A stretch of DNA of 64,000 bases from NCBI RefSeq assembly GCF_001552215.1, contig NZ_BCQT01000004.1, forward strand, positions 124,001 to 188,000, read 5' to 3'. Numbering within the stretch: the first letter of the stretch is position 1; each line of letters starts with the position of its first letter. Both the position numbers and the translations under genes were made by a program. This DNA is from Actinomadura macra NBRC 14102 (GTDB taxonomy: Bacteria; Actinomycetota; Actinomycetes; Streptosporangiales; Streptosporangiaceae). Under the pieces are notes generated by a model. It saw only the letters and a list, made by a program, of their open reading frames with translations, searched no databases and was not told the DNA's origin. Positions 32,874-41,352 of the stretch are shown piece by piece.

Positions 32874-33842
32874 TCAGAGCGAGCCCGGCCGGACGTTGCG
32901 GACCAGCCGGTCGCGGAGCGCGCCCGTGTTGCGCCGGCTGACGGTCAGCCGCGCGCCTCCGACGCGCAGCGTGCACCGTCCCTGGTCCAGGACCATCTCG
33001 TCGACATGGGCGAGGGCGACCAGGTGCGACCGGTGGATGCGCACGAAGCCGGCATCGCCCCACGCCTCCTCCAGCGCCGCGAGCGAGACCCGCACGAGGT
33101 GGGTGCCCGCCTGCGTGTAGAGCCGCGCGTAGTCGCCGTGCGCCTCGGCGTACCGCACGTCCGACCGTCGGACGAAACGGATGACGCCGCCCACTCCGGC
33201 CGGGATCACCTCCGCACCCGTGGCCGGCCGCCCGGGCGGGCGAATCGGGGTGCGCTCCGACGGCCGTCCGGGCGGCCGGGTCCGCGGCTCGGGCCCGGGC
33301 GGCTGATGCCGCCGCTCCGGTCCGAGTAGCCGCGCGACGTCGCCGAGCATCTCGCGCGTCACCGGTGGGCCGTACGCCGCGAGCGTCCCGCCGCCGAGCG
33401 GCACGGCCACCACCTGGCGTACCGGACAGCGAGGATCCTCGCAGCGCACCTGTCCGGTGCGCGAGTGCTCGACGGCGTCGGCGGTGTGATGCGCGCCCGC
33501 CCCGTCCCAGGCCAGCGGGCGCGCACCGTCTGTCAGCGCCACAGCGGCGCAGCCGAGTGCCAGTCGCAGATGCCGCGCGGCGGCCTCGGGCCCACCGGCC
33601 CGCGGCCCTCCGCGCAACGCCTCCGCCGCCCACGCGACCCGGCGAACCGCGAGCAGGCCCGCGTCCGCCTCCAGGTCGGGCTCGCGGAACCGGAGCGCCG
33701 GCATGGGCGCGAACCGGAGCGCTGGGCGGGGCCCGGCCCTCCCGCCCGGAGGCGGGACGGGAGGGCGGTGGCGGGCGGCGGACCGCATGCCGATGATCAT
33801 CGCGGCGAGGCCGCACGCGCCGGCGACCACTGTGGCGTGCAT
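32874..33842 (-). CDS. LytTR-family DNA-binding regulator
   Basis: About 322 residues. The C-terminal ~100 residues are a LytTR domain: GVIRFVRRSDVRYAEAHGDY, FVRIHRSHLVALAHVDEM and RLTVSRRNTGALRDRL. A Pro/Arg-rich linker (PPGPEPRTRPPGRPSERTP) joins it to an N-terminal part that includes a GAF-like region (RCPVRQVVAVPLGGGTLAAY) and begins with a hydrophobic helix (VVAGACGLAAMIIGMRSAAR) that may span the membrane. No phosphoacceptor receiver domain is present. ATG 33842 is a guess; the frame is open to a TTG at 33908. It is 40 bases upstream of the propeller gene and likely in its operon. Confidence 0.75.
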   Translation of the reverse strand: MHATVVAGACGLAAMIIGMRSAARHRPPVPPPGGRAGPRPALRFAPMPALRFREPDLEADAGLLAVRRVAWAAEALRGGPRAGGPEAAARHLRLALGCAAVALTDGARPLAWDGAGAHHTADAVEHSRTGQVRCEDPRCPVRQVVAVPLGGGTLAAYGPPVTREMLGDVARLLGPERRHQPPGPEPRTRPPGRPSERTPIRPPGRPATGAEVIPAGVGGVIRFVRRSDVRYAEAHGDYARLYTQAGTHLVRVSLAALEEAWGDAGFVRIHRSHLVALAHVDEMVLDQGRCTLRVGGARLTVSRRNTGALRDRLVRNVRPGSL

Positions 33843-33931
33843 GCACTCATGGAATCCATGCGCCCGCCGCTCTTCAATGGGCCGCCGCTGCTCTGGCACG
33901 TAGGGCAAAACATTGGACGTTCCCCGACAAT

Positions 33932-35539
33932 TCAGCGCCGGAAGGGGGTGTAGCGGTCCCAGAAACCGCAGTGATGTTGCTCGCCGATCTCCCGCGTCAA
34001 CTGGCTGTCACCTGCGGGAAGGAGCGACATCATGACGTTGTCGGTGTCGGTGAACCGGGACCAGAGCGGCGTTCCATCGACCGTCGGATTTCCGGTTCGC
34101 GCGAAACCCGTCCATTGCGCCGTCACCTGCGCACCGAGTGCCTTCTGGTTGGCAGTCAGTGTCGGGCCGTTCGGGAAGGGTGACAGGAACAAGACCTCGT
34201 TGATGTGGTATGAGCCGTTCGGCTTCGTCGCGTCCACGAAGAACGCTGGCGGCGGGTCCGGGTTGTCGTTCTGGTAGGCGAACACCGGGATATGGCGCGC
34301 CAGGCGCTTGTCGTTAAGCAGTGCCGGGCAAACCGAGTTGGAGTCGGCGACGATCGTCCGGGAGGCGATGAAGGGCGCCGGATCCGGGAAGCGCGCGAGC
34401 GGGTAAAGCTTCAATACCTCGTCCGCGATCGTGCCGTACTGCTGCCGTACCAGCGCCTCGTACTCCGCCGGCGTGTTCGCCAATCTCAGCTGCACTTCGT
34501 CACGATCGACACCGTGCATGAGGGCGACGTCGTTGACCATTCCCTTGGCGAATGCCTCACCGGGAGCGAGGGGAAGGGTCTTACCGTCCACCACGGGACC
34601 CTGCGTGCCCCTGTCGGGCCCGATCCCGTTTCCACCCTGATCCAGGATCTTCTGGACCGGAAGGGCGCGAAGACAGGCGGCGTCCGCACATCCGAGCGCC
34701 TTGGCGAAACGCTCGCCGGCGGCCTGACCCTCGGCTTCGGTCGGCAGCTTCGCCTTGCAGTCCTGCGGTTGCCACATCGTGTCGACACCGCGGAGCGAGT
34801 TGTACTCACCGCTTTGCGAGATCCCCTTGTGGAAGAGACCCTTCGCCGTCGGCGAGGCGGTGTTGGCGCATACGCTCGACCCACCGGCGGACGCACCGAA
34901 AATGGTCACGTTCTTCGGGTCGCCACCGAATTTCGCGATGTTGGTCTGCACCCACCGCAGTGCGGCTTGCTGATCCTGGATCGCGTAGTTTCCCGCGTTC
35001 TTTCCGAATCCCTCATGCGTGAGGAATCCGAAGAGCCCGAGCCGGTAGCCGACTCCCACGTGCAGGACGTTGCCGTTCTTGGCGAGATGCGATCCGTCGC
35101 CCGGCCCACCGAGCCGGAACCCGCCACCGTGCAGCTCGACCATCACCGGCAGCGGCGCGTCGACCTTCTGCGGCCGGACGATGTTCAGCTTCAGGCAGTC
35201 CTCGTTGACCGAACCCGGTCCGAGTCCCTGCGGCTGCGGGCACTGACTTCCCCGCTCGGTCGCCTGGCGCGTCGCCGTCCAGGCCGCGGCGGGCTCGGGC
35301 GGCGCCCACCGCAGCGTCCCCACCGGGGGCGCCGCATACGGCACCCCGAGCCATGAGTTGAGCCCGTCCGCTGCCAGACCGCACACCGGCCCGCGATCGG
35401 TCTGCACGACCGTCCCGTCCGCGCATGCGGGCGCCTGCTGGACCGTCCCGCCCGCCGGCGCCGACACCGCGAACGCCACCGTTGCGGCACCGGCCGACGT
35501 GACGGCGGCCAAGACCAGACGCCATCTTTTCGGCTTCAT
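33932..35539 (-). CDS. Secreted type-B carboxylesterase
   Basis: 535 residues with a signal peptide (LVLAAVTSAGAATVAFAVSA). The alpha/beta-hydrolase landmarks are the oxyanion hole HGGGF (137-141), the nucleophile elbow FGASAGG with Ser217, an acid in MHGVDRDEVQL and the histidine in GSYHINEVLF. EDCLKLNI is the family 2 signature. Unusually the elbow is GASAGG, not GESAGG. ATG 35539 starts the basic MKPKRWR segment. It would hydrolyse carboxylic esters outside the cell and is followed by the LytTR and propeller genes in the same direction. Confidence 0.9.
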   Translation of the reverse strand: MKPKRWRLVLAAVTSAGAATVAFAVSAPAGGTVQQAPACADGTVVQTDRGPVCGLAADGLNSWLGVPYAAPPVGTLRWAPPEPAAAWTATRQATERGSQCPQPQGLGPGSVNEDCLKLNIVRPQKVDAPLPVMVELHGGGFRLGGPGDGSHLAKNGNVLHVGVGYRLGLFGFLTHEGFGKNAGNYAIQDQQAALRWVQTNIAKFGGDPKNVTIFGASAGGSSVCANTASPTAKGLFHKGISQSGEYNSLRGVDTMWQPQDCKAKLPTEAEGQAAGERFAKALGCADAACLRALPVQKILDQGGNGIGPDRGTQGPVVDGKTLPLAPGEAFAKGMVNDVALMHGVDRDEVQLRLANTPAEYEALVRQQYGTIADEVLKLYPLARFPDPAPFIASRTIVADSNSVCPALLNDKRLARHIPVFAYQNDNPDPPPAFFVDATKPNGSYHINEVLFLSPFPNGPTLTANQKALGAQVTAQWTGFARTGNPTVDGTPLWSRFTDTDNVMMSLLPAGDSQLTREIGEQHHCGFWDRYTPFRR

Positions 35540-35926
35540 GATGAACGCCTTTCACACCCGACATCAGAGGCCCGAAACGTAAGCCGGATGGCCGCTCCCG
35601 GCCAGAGCGCCTGCAGACGAGCGGCACCATCCACTCGCTGACCGGTAGCACCTCGCCGCCGAACGGCCCCCGTGCAGGGCGGTGTCCAGCGCGGTCCGGA
35701 GCGGCCGAGGGTGGCCGCGCGGATCTCTGCAGCCGGACGAGCCCCTCGGGCGATCCAGAGCCCGCCCAGCATTTCGTACTTTCTACGACAAATTGCTGAC
35801 CATTCTTGTCAAGAGATGTCGAAGCAAAATCGCTTAACAGGCGTGAAGAGTGCACTGATGGGGATCAAGCGGCCTGGCCACCGGGTACCCTGTTCGCCAC
35901 TACCACGTCGATGGGATGGGGGGGTC
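35540..35926. other. Divergent control region between esterase and NB-ARC/TPR genes
   Basis: 387 bases without a gene, lower in GC in its right half (around 35790-35860). It must hold the promoters for both flanking genes. No palindrome or repeat of note was found. Confidence 0.5.
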
Positions 35927-38092
35927 GTGCAGTCGCCCGATGAACCGGAGCCGAACGACCCCTGGATAAATGAACTCACCCGGATGCACTCCGGTTCCAG
36001 CGTCCAGGCCAGATCCATCGAGGGCGGCGTTTACATCACCATGCCGCACTCTCCAACACTTCCGGCTCCTGCGCAACTGCCGTCACCCGGCTTATTCTCC
36101 AATCGCGGGGAGGAACTGACGAAACTGCGCGAGTTGGCCAGCGTTTCGGACGGGACCGACCAATCGCGCCTGGTCGTGATCACCGGTCCGGGCGGCGTCG
36201 GCAAGACCGCGTTGGCGCTGCACTGGTTACACAAGATCAAGGATGACTACGAGGGGCAGCTCTTCGTCGATCTGAGGGGGTTCTCGGGTACCGAGCCACT
36301 ACCGCCGCAGGAGCCGCTGGAACGGTTCCTGCGGGCTCTCGGTACCAGTGCGGAGAGCCTTCCCGCAGACCTCGACGAACAGGCGGCGCTGCTCCGGTCG
36401 CTGACCACCGGCCGGCGCCTGATCATCTTGCTCGACAATGCGGTCTCCGCCGCCCAGGTGCGTCCGTTGCTGCCGGGAGGCGGAGGGTCGCTGATCGTGG
36501 TGACCACCCGGCTTCGGCTGTCCGGTCTGCTGGTGGACGGCGCCCGCTTCCTGGACGTGAGCCCGCTCAGCCTGCGGGGCGCGCTGGACCTTCTGAAGTC
36601 GCTGATCGGCGCTGACCGGATCGACGCCGAGAGCGATCACGCCAGGACCCTGGTGGCGTTGTGCGGAATGCTGCCGCTCGCGGTCTGCGCCTCCGGTGCC
36701 CGTCTCGCCGCCCGCCGCCGGTGGCCCATCGCCCGGGCGGTGGCCGAGCTCGGCGACGAGGCGCGCCGGCTGTCCACACTCCGCACCGAGGAGGGGGATA
36801 TGTCGGTGAATGTGGTGTTCAACGCGTCCTATCAGGCCCTTGACGACGACCACGCCCGTGCCTACCGCCTGCTGGGAACCCACCCGGGAGAGGATTTCAC
36901 CGTGGCACCCGCGGCGGCACTGCTCGGCGTCGAAGAGGGGCAGGCCGCAGAGCTTCTGAACGGTCTGACCGACGCCAGCCTCCTCATCGAGGAACCCGCG
37001 GAACGGTACCGATTCCATGATCTGGTCCGGCTGCACGCCCGTGAGAAGGCCGCCGAACTGGCTCCGAACTCCGGTCAGGGGAGGGCGTTCGCCAGGCTCG
37101 CCGACTGGTACCTGCGCGCCTCGGTCGCCGCGGATCTCGTCCTGCTGCCGGGCCGGTGGCACCTCGGCGACCGCTACGACGCCCCTGACCTGCCCGATCT
37201 CTTTCCTGACCGGCCGGCGGCACTGGACTGGCTTGAGCGTGAGCAGGCCAACCTGTCCGCGGTGGCTCAGGAGGCCCATCGCTCCGGGATGCACGCCGTG
37301 ACCTGGCAGTTGTGCGAGGCCATGTGGCCGTTGTTCCTCAAACGCAAGCCTTATCGGCTGTGGCTCCGGCTCCACGAGGTCGGCCTTGCCGCCGCCGAAT
37401 CCTGCGCCGACCCGCGGGCGCAGGCCCGGATGCTCGAAGGTCTCGGAATGGCCCACCTCAACCTCCAGAACTACGAGACCGCCCGAGACCACTACGAGAC
37501 GGCGCTGCGCCTGGAGCGGCAAACCGAACACCTGCTCGGTGCGGCCGCCGCGCTCGAAGGACTCGGGATCACCGAACTGGCCGCCGATTCGGCGGGCCGC
37601 GCCATCGAGCTGTTCGGCCAGGCCAGGGACTTGCACGCCGGGCTGGGCCGCCCGCGCGGGGTCGCGCTCATGACGCGTCACGTCGGCGAGGCCCTCAGCG
37701 CGGCGGGCCGTCACTCGGACGCGGTCGACCAGCTCAGCGAGGCGTTGGAGATCTTCACGCGGCTGGACGAGCCCTATCACCGGGCCCGGACGCTGACCTG
37801 CCTCGGACGGGTCCATCTCCTGGCCGGTCGCCCCGACGCGGCGGCCACCGCCCTGCACGAATCGCTGGAGATCGCCCGCGCGGAAGGCGCCCGTCACGAG
37901 GTGGCCAGCATCCTGTGTGAGCTGAGCCGGATCGCGGCACACGAGGGTGACGACGCCGGCAGGCGTGGCTATCTGGAGGAGGCCCTCGCCATTTTCGCCG
38001 AGCTCGGTTCGCCCCAGGAGCGGGTGGTCAGAGAGCTCCTCGCTCCAACTCCCCCGGCCCGGCCCGACGACCCAGCAGATCCTCCACCATGA
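35927..38092 (+). CDS. NB-ARC/TPR (STAND-type) protein without DNA-binding domain
   Basis: 721 residues. After a polar N-terminus with SSVQARSIEGGVYI (a version of the VQAGSIxGGV motif seen before the NTPase in many actinomycete STAND proteins) comes an NB-ARC domain: P-loop GPGGVGKT (87-94), RLIILLDNA as Walker B, and GMLPLAVCASG as the GLPLA motif. From ~480 on there are TPR repeats (GMAHLNLQNYETARDHYETA, GRVHLLAGRPDAAATALHES). It resembles the SARP regulator at 41353 minus its HTH and BTAD domains. GTG 35927 follows a run of G. It overlaps the convergent gene at 38028 by 65 bp. Confidence 0.82.
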   Translation: MQSPDEPEPNDPWINELTRMHSGSSVQARSIEGGVYITMPHSPTLPAPAQLPSPGLFSNRGEELTKLRELASVSDGTDQSRLVVITGPGGVGKTALALHWLHKIKDDYEGQLFVDLRGFSGTEPLPPQEPLERFLRALGTSAESLPADLDEQAALLRSLTTGRRLIILLDNAVSAAQVRPLLPGGGGSLIVVTTRLRLSGLLVDGARFLDVSPLSLRGALDLLKSLIGADRIDAESDHARTLVALCGMLPLAVCASGARLAARRRWPIARAVAELGDEARRLSTLRTEEGDMSVNVVFNASYQALDDDHARAYRLLGTHPGEDFTVAPAAALLGVEEGQAAELLNGLTDASLLIEEPAERYRFHDLVRLHAREKAAELAPNSGQGRAFARLADWYLRASVAADLVLLPGRWHLGDRYDAPDLPDLFPDRPAALDWLEREQANLSAVAQEAHRSGMHAVTWQLCEAMWPLFLKRKPYRLWLRLHEVGLAAAESCADPRAQARMLEGLGMAHLNLQNYETARDHYETALRLERQTEHLLGAAAALEGLGITELAADSAGRAIELFGQARDLHAGLGRPRGVALMTRHVGEALSAAGRHSDAVDQLSEALEIFTRLDEPYHRARTLTCLGRVHLLAGRPDAAATALHESLEIARAEGARHEVASILCELSRIAAHEGDDAGRRGYLEEALAIFAELGSPQERVVRELLAPTPPARPDDPADPPP

Positions 38093-38651
38093 CCTCCGCC
38101 CCAGGACGTACCGGCGCACGGCCGTACATCACGGTGAGCCTCGCCGTGGTCAGCGCTCCGATCGGCCGGCCGGATGTGAGCCACGCGTGGAAGGCGGAGG
38201 CGTACGACAGCACGTCGTCGTCCGCGCACACCCCGCCTCCCGCCGGCACAAGCCTCATACGCGCTCCGGGAATGGCCACGACATGCCCTCGCTGCCGCGA
38301 GCTCACGACCACGACCAGGCAACCGGGATAGGCCGCCCGGAGTTCCGCCAGCGCCGGCCACGGCGAGACAGACCGTTCATCACGGCGGACGATCACATCC
38401 GCGCACGAGCACCAGGCCGTCGAGCACGCACCCGGGCCCACCGCGAGGTGCTCGTCCCATGGCGGCGGACCGGGCACCAGGGCGTCGTCCTGTTCGATAC
38501 CGGCGGCCGTCCGACGCAGATTCACGAACATCCGCACCGCCCGTCCGCCGTCCACCAGCACCCGTTCCGTTCCCTGGCTCCGCCAAGCGTTCAGGTCGCC
38601 GCCGCCGGGATCGTCCCAGACACGGACAAGAGAGATGTCTCCGGTCATCAT
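38028..38651 (-). CDS. Hypothetical protein, third gene of the GT-B operon
   Basis: 207 residues starting MMTGDISLVRVWDDPGGGDL. Its ATG overlaps the stop of the GT-B-like gene at 38648 (ATGATGA), so it is coupled to it. A cysteine cluster (ACSTAWCSCAD) stands near residue 75, and ALAELRAAYPGCLVVVVSSR looks like a Rossmann strand-helix-strand. No family recognised. The last 65 bp overlap the end of the NB-ARC/TPR gene on the other strand. Confidence 0.65.
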   Translation of the reverse strand: MMTGDISLVRVWDDPGGGDLNAWRSQGTERVLVDGGRAVRMFVNLRRTAAGIEQDDALVPGPPPWDEHLAVGPGACSTAWCSCADVIVRRDERSVSPWPALAELRAAYPGCLVVVVSSRQRGHVVAIPGARMRLVPAGGGVCADDDVLSYASAFHAWLTSGRPIGALTTARLTVMYGRAPVRPGAEVMVEDLLGRRAGPGELERGAL

Positions 38652-39892
38652 GCCGCCCGCAGTCCGTCGTAGGGGATCGCGGCGGGCGCCGGGACGGGGG
38701 CGATGTCCGGCGGGGACGCGGTGTCCGGCAGCCGCATGAGCCGGTACATCTCCTGGCGGATCAAGGCGGCGGCCTCACCGGGCCGGGAGGACAGGTCCCG
38801 GCGGAAGGCGTCGTGGACGGCCGGTCCGAAGCAGTGCTCCGCGTCGTCGATCTGCGGGCCCAGTGGTGCGTTCCAGTCGACGCGCGGTGCCACCGCGCCA
38901 AGCCTGGCCGTGTGGGAGCCCGGCGCCACGCTGTCCTCCGGGAAGGCGCCGAGCAGGACCGGAAGGCCGAGGGCGGCACCGTAGCTGGTCACCGAACCGT
39001 GGTCGCCGATGATGCCGTCGGCGGCGACGAGGGCCGCGCGCCACCCCTCTTCGGGGGGAAGGAGCCGGACGCCGAGCCGCAGGCAGTCCGCATGCCACGC
39101 CATCAGCTGCCGCCTGCCATACCACGTCCAGATGTGCGGGTGCAGGGCCGCGACGACCTCGTACTCCTCGCGCGGCAACTCCGCCGCCACCCGCGAGAGC
39201 AGGTCGGGATGCTGCCCGAACAGCGAGTCCTGGTTCCAGGTGGAGCTGACGAAGATCAGCCGCCGGCCGGGCTCCACACCAAGGGCACGGCGGTAGGTCT
39301 CCCGGTGCGGGATGCTCGCCACCAGCCGGTCGAGGCACGGGTCGCCGCCGACGAAGGCCACCGGACGCGCCTCCGGGCATTCGCGCTCCAGCACGTCGAG
39401 ATGCCGTTCATGCGCGAGGACGATCGACGACGGCACCACCCGTCCACCGACGACCAGTCGCTCCCTGATCAGGCTCGTCACCGGCCGCGCAGCCGGCGGC
39501 CCGGAACCGTGATAGCGGCCGAGGAGCTTGCCCGGGCCCGTACCGTGCGGCACGGTCATGACCGGCGCATGGAGCCCGTCCAGCATGCCGTGGCTTGCCG
39601 CGACGGCGAGGTCGAACCGCGATGCGGCTGCCTGCCGCCAGGGCAGCACCACGCCACCGAGCCGGTGCAGGAACTCCTCAAGCCCGCGAGTGAAGATCGA
39701 CGCGGGCGCGGCGGTGTAGGCCACCACCACCCTGCGGTCGCTTTCCAGGAGCGGCAGGACGTCCGCCAGCCTCGTGGCCGCCGTCACGTGATGCGCGACC
39801 GCGAGGACCTTGCGTTGCGCGGGCATGGTCGCCCCCTTCGGCGCGTCCAGGCCGAAAGGCCCCGGCGCCCACATGTCCACAGGTAAGTGCAT
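38648..39892 (-). CDS. GT-B-fold transferase-like protein, paralogue of the gene at 39895
   Basis: 414 residues. Two Rossmann-like halves: VLAVAHHVTAATRLADVLPL at the N-terminus; and in the C-terminal half RLIFVSSTWNQDSLFG, YEVVAALHPHIWTWYG and VAADGIIGDHGSVTSYGAAL, the last like the nucleotide-contacting HGS/S..YGAALG segment of CDP-glycerol glycerophosphotransferases and related GT-B enzymes. ATG 39892 has GGAGGG six bases upstream, located in the last codons of the previous gene. Acceptor and donor unknown; it could also be a catalytically dead relative. Confidence 0.65.
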   Translation of the reverse strand: MHLPVDMWAPGPFGLDAPKGATMPAQRKVLAVAHHVTAATRLADVLPLLESDRRVVVAYTAAPASIFTRGLEEFLHRLGGVVLPWRQAAASRFDLAVAASHGMLDGLHAPVMTVPHGTGPGKLLGRYHGSGPPAARPVTSLIRERLVVGGRVVPSSIVLAHERHLDVLERECPEARPVAFVGGDPCLDRLVASIPHRETYRRALGVEPGRRLIFVSSTWNQDSLFGQHPDLLSRVAAELPREEYEVVAALHPHIWTWYGRRQLMAWHADCLRLGVRLLPPEEGWRAALVAADGIIGDHGSVTSYGAALGLPVLLGAFPEDSVAPGSHTARLGAVAPRVDWNAPLGPQIDDAEHCFGPAVHDAFRRDLSSRPGEAAALIRQEMYRLMRLPDTASPPDIAPVPAPAAIPYDGLRAA

Positions 39893-39894
39893 GG

Positions 39895-41112
39895 TCACCC
39901 TCCTCGGGTGAGGTTCGTCAGAAGTTCCGCCGGGTACTCGATGCGGAAAGGCGGGGACACCGGATCTGCGACCGGAATGGTCGCCGGTTGTGAGAGCCGC
40001 AGGAGCTTGTACATCAGGCGCCGCATGTTGCGGTCGAACCGTCCGGGCGCCGAAGTGATCCCCTCGACCACCGGCCGGCCCCGTTCCGGCCGCCACCATT
40101 CGGCCGCCTCCCGCAACTGGGCCTGCATCGGATGATGAACCGAAAGGCACGGTGCTACACGCGCCACCTGCGCATAGCCCGACCCGTGGGACCCGCTGAG
40201 GCGGGTGGTCAGGACGACCGGGGCCCCCGTGATCGTCGCGTAGCGGATGATCGGCCCGGATCCGCCGATCACCCAGTCCGCGGCGACCACCGCCGCCCGC
40301 CAGTCCGCGTCGGGCGGCATGAGCCCGAGCCCGTTCCGGAGTGGGCCGGCCAGCCCAGGGCCGCCCATGCATGCCTCGCTCCCCAGCTCGGGCACCCCCA
40401 GAACGCGGTACCCGTCGGACGGCAGTTCGTCGAGCAGCCTGCGGACGACCTCGTGGGACCGGTGAACGCACCGGCACGGGCCGTCCGCGCAGGCTCCGTG
40501 CCCGCCGCACGCTGGCAGCACCGCCACGACGAGCCTCTGGCCACCGCCGATACCGAACGCGCGCCGATAGAAGTCGCGAAGCGGCAGGCTGGCCACCAGA
40601 CGATCGTGGATCGAGTCGCCGACCACGGTCCATGTGTCCGGTGGACCACCGATCGCGGGAGCGCGCTCCTCCGCCCCGTGCGCGAGGGCGATCGTGACCG
40701 GAACTCGACCTGGCGGCGCCTGCGGGGCAGGGCTCGGCTGTCCCGTCATGTGACGCCGGACCACCTCGGCCGCGGCAGGCAGGACGATCTGCGGGGCGGG
40801 TGGCGCCGGGCCCGGGACGGCGGTCGCAGTGATCACCAGCCCGAAATCGCCTCTGCCGGTGTCCTGCCATGGCACGACCAGGGCCCCCGCGTCCCTGAGC
40901 AGTGCCTCCGCCGCCGTTCCCGCCGGCCCGGGCCTAGCCGTGAACACCACGCGCAGACGCGGATCCGCCCCCGCCAGGCGTGCCACGTCCATCAGGGACC
41001 GCCCTGGAATGGGCGAGTCCGTTATCACCAAAACAGTGCGCCGATCCCCCGAGTTTCCCCACCACCCAGGGTCCAGCCCGACCAAGGTCCGACGCCATTC
41101 GAAGCCGGACAT
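39895..41112 (-). CDS. GT-B-fold transferase-like protein with a cysteine-rich insert
   Basis: 405 residues, homologous in plan to the product of 38648-39892: VLVITDSPIPGRSLMDVARL at the start, VVGDSIHDRLVASLPLRDFY in the middle (compare GGDPCLDRLVASIPHRETY in the paralogue) and VAADWVIGGSGPIIRYATIT near the end. It differs by an insert ACGGHGACADGPCRCVH with four cysteines that could bind a metal. The start is probably ATG 41112. It heads the three-gene leftward operon and is divergent from the SARP regulator at 41353, about 240 bases away. Confidence 0.65.
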   Translation of the reverse strand: MSGFEWRRTLVGLDPGWWGNSGDRRTVLVITDSPIPGRSLMDVARLAGADPRLRVVFTARPGPAGTAAEALLRDAGALVVPWQDTGRGDFGLVITATAVPGPAPPAPQIVLPAAAEVVRRHMTGQPSPAPQAPPGRVPVTIALAHGAEERAPAIGGPPDTWTVVGDSIHDRLVASLPLRDFYRRAFGIGGGQRLVVAVLPACGGHGACADGPCRCVHRSHEVVRRLLDELPSDGYRVLGVPELGSEACMGGPGLAGPLRNGLGLMPPDADWRAAVVAADWVIGGSGPIIRYATITGAPVVLTTRLSGSHGSGYAQVARVAPCLSVHHPMQAQLREAAEWWRPERGRPVVEGITSAPGRFDRNMRRLMYKLLRLSQPATIPVADPVSPPFRIEYPAELLTNLTRGG

Positions 41113-41352
41113 CCCCGTCAATGATCCCCCTTATGCCAACGGACTACTGGCATCCGTCCTCCGTCGCAGATCGAAATGATCTGCCTCCAGGAACGAGGAT
41201 CCGTGGCACGTCTTGACGAAAACTTGCAATAGCCCTGACAACATCAGTCGCCGAGTCCCAGGTTGGCCAAGTTAATCATGCCTCGATTCTGGCCAGGCAA
41301 CGCGGGCGGTGCAAAAATCGACTCAGGAGGAGATTTCCACAAAGGGGCACCG

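Noticed and set aside
36299..38119. 606-residue reverse-strand open frame opposite the NB-ARC/TPR gene
   Set aside because: Composition (Gln, Arg, Gly, Val rich) is that of an antisense frame; the plus-strand protein has clear Walker motifs and TPRs.
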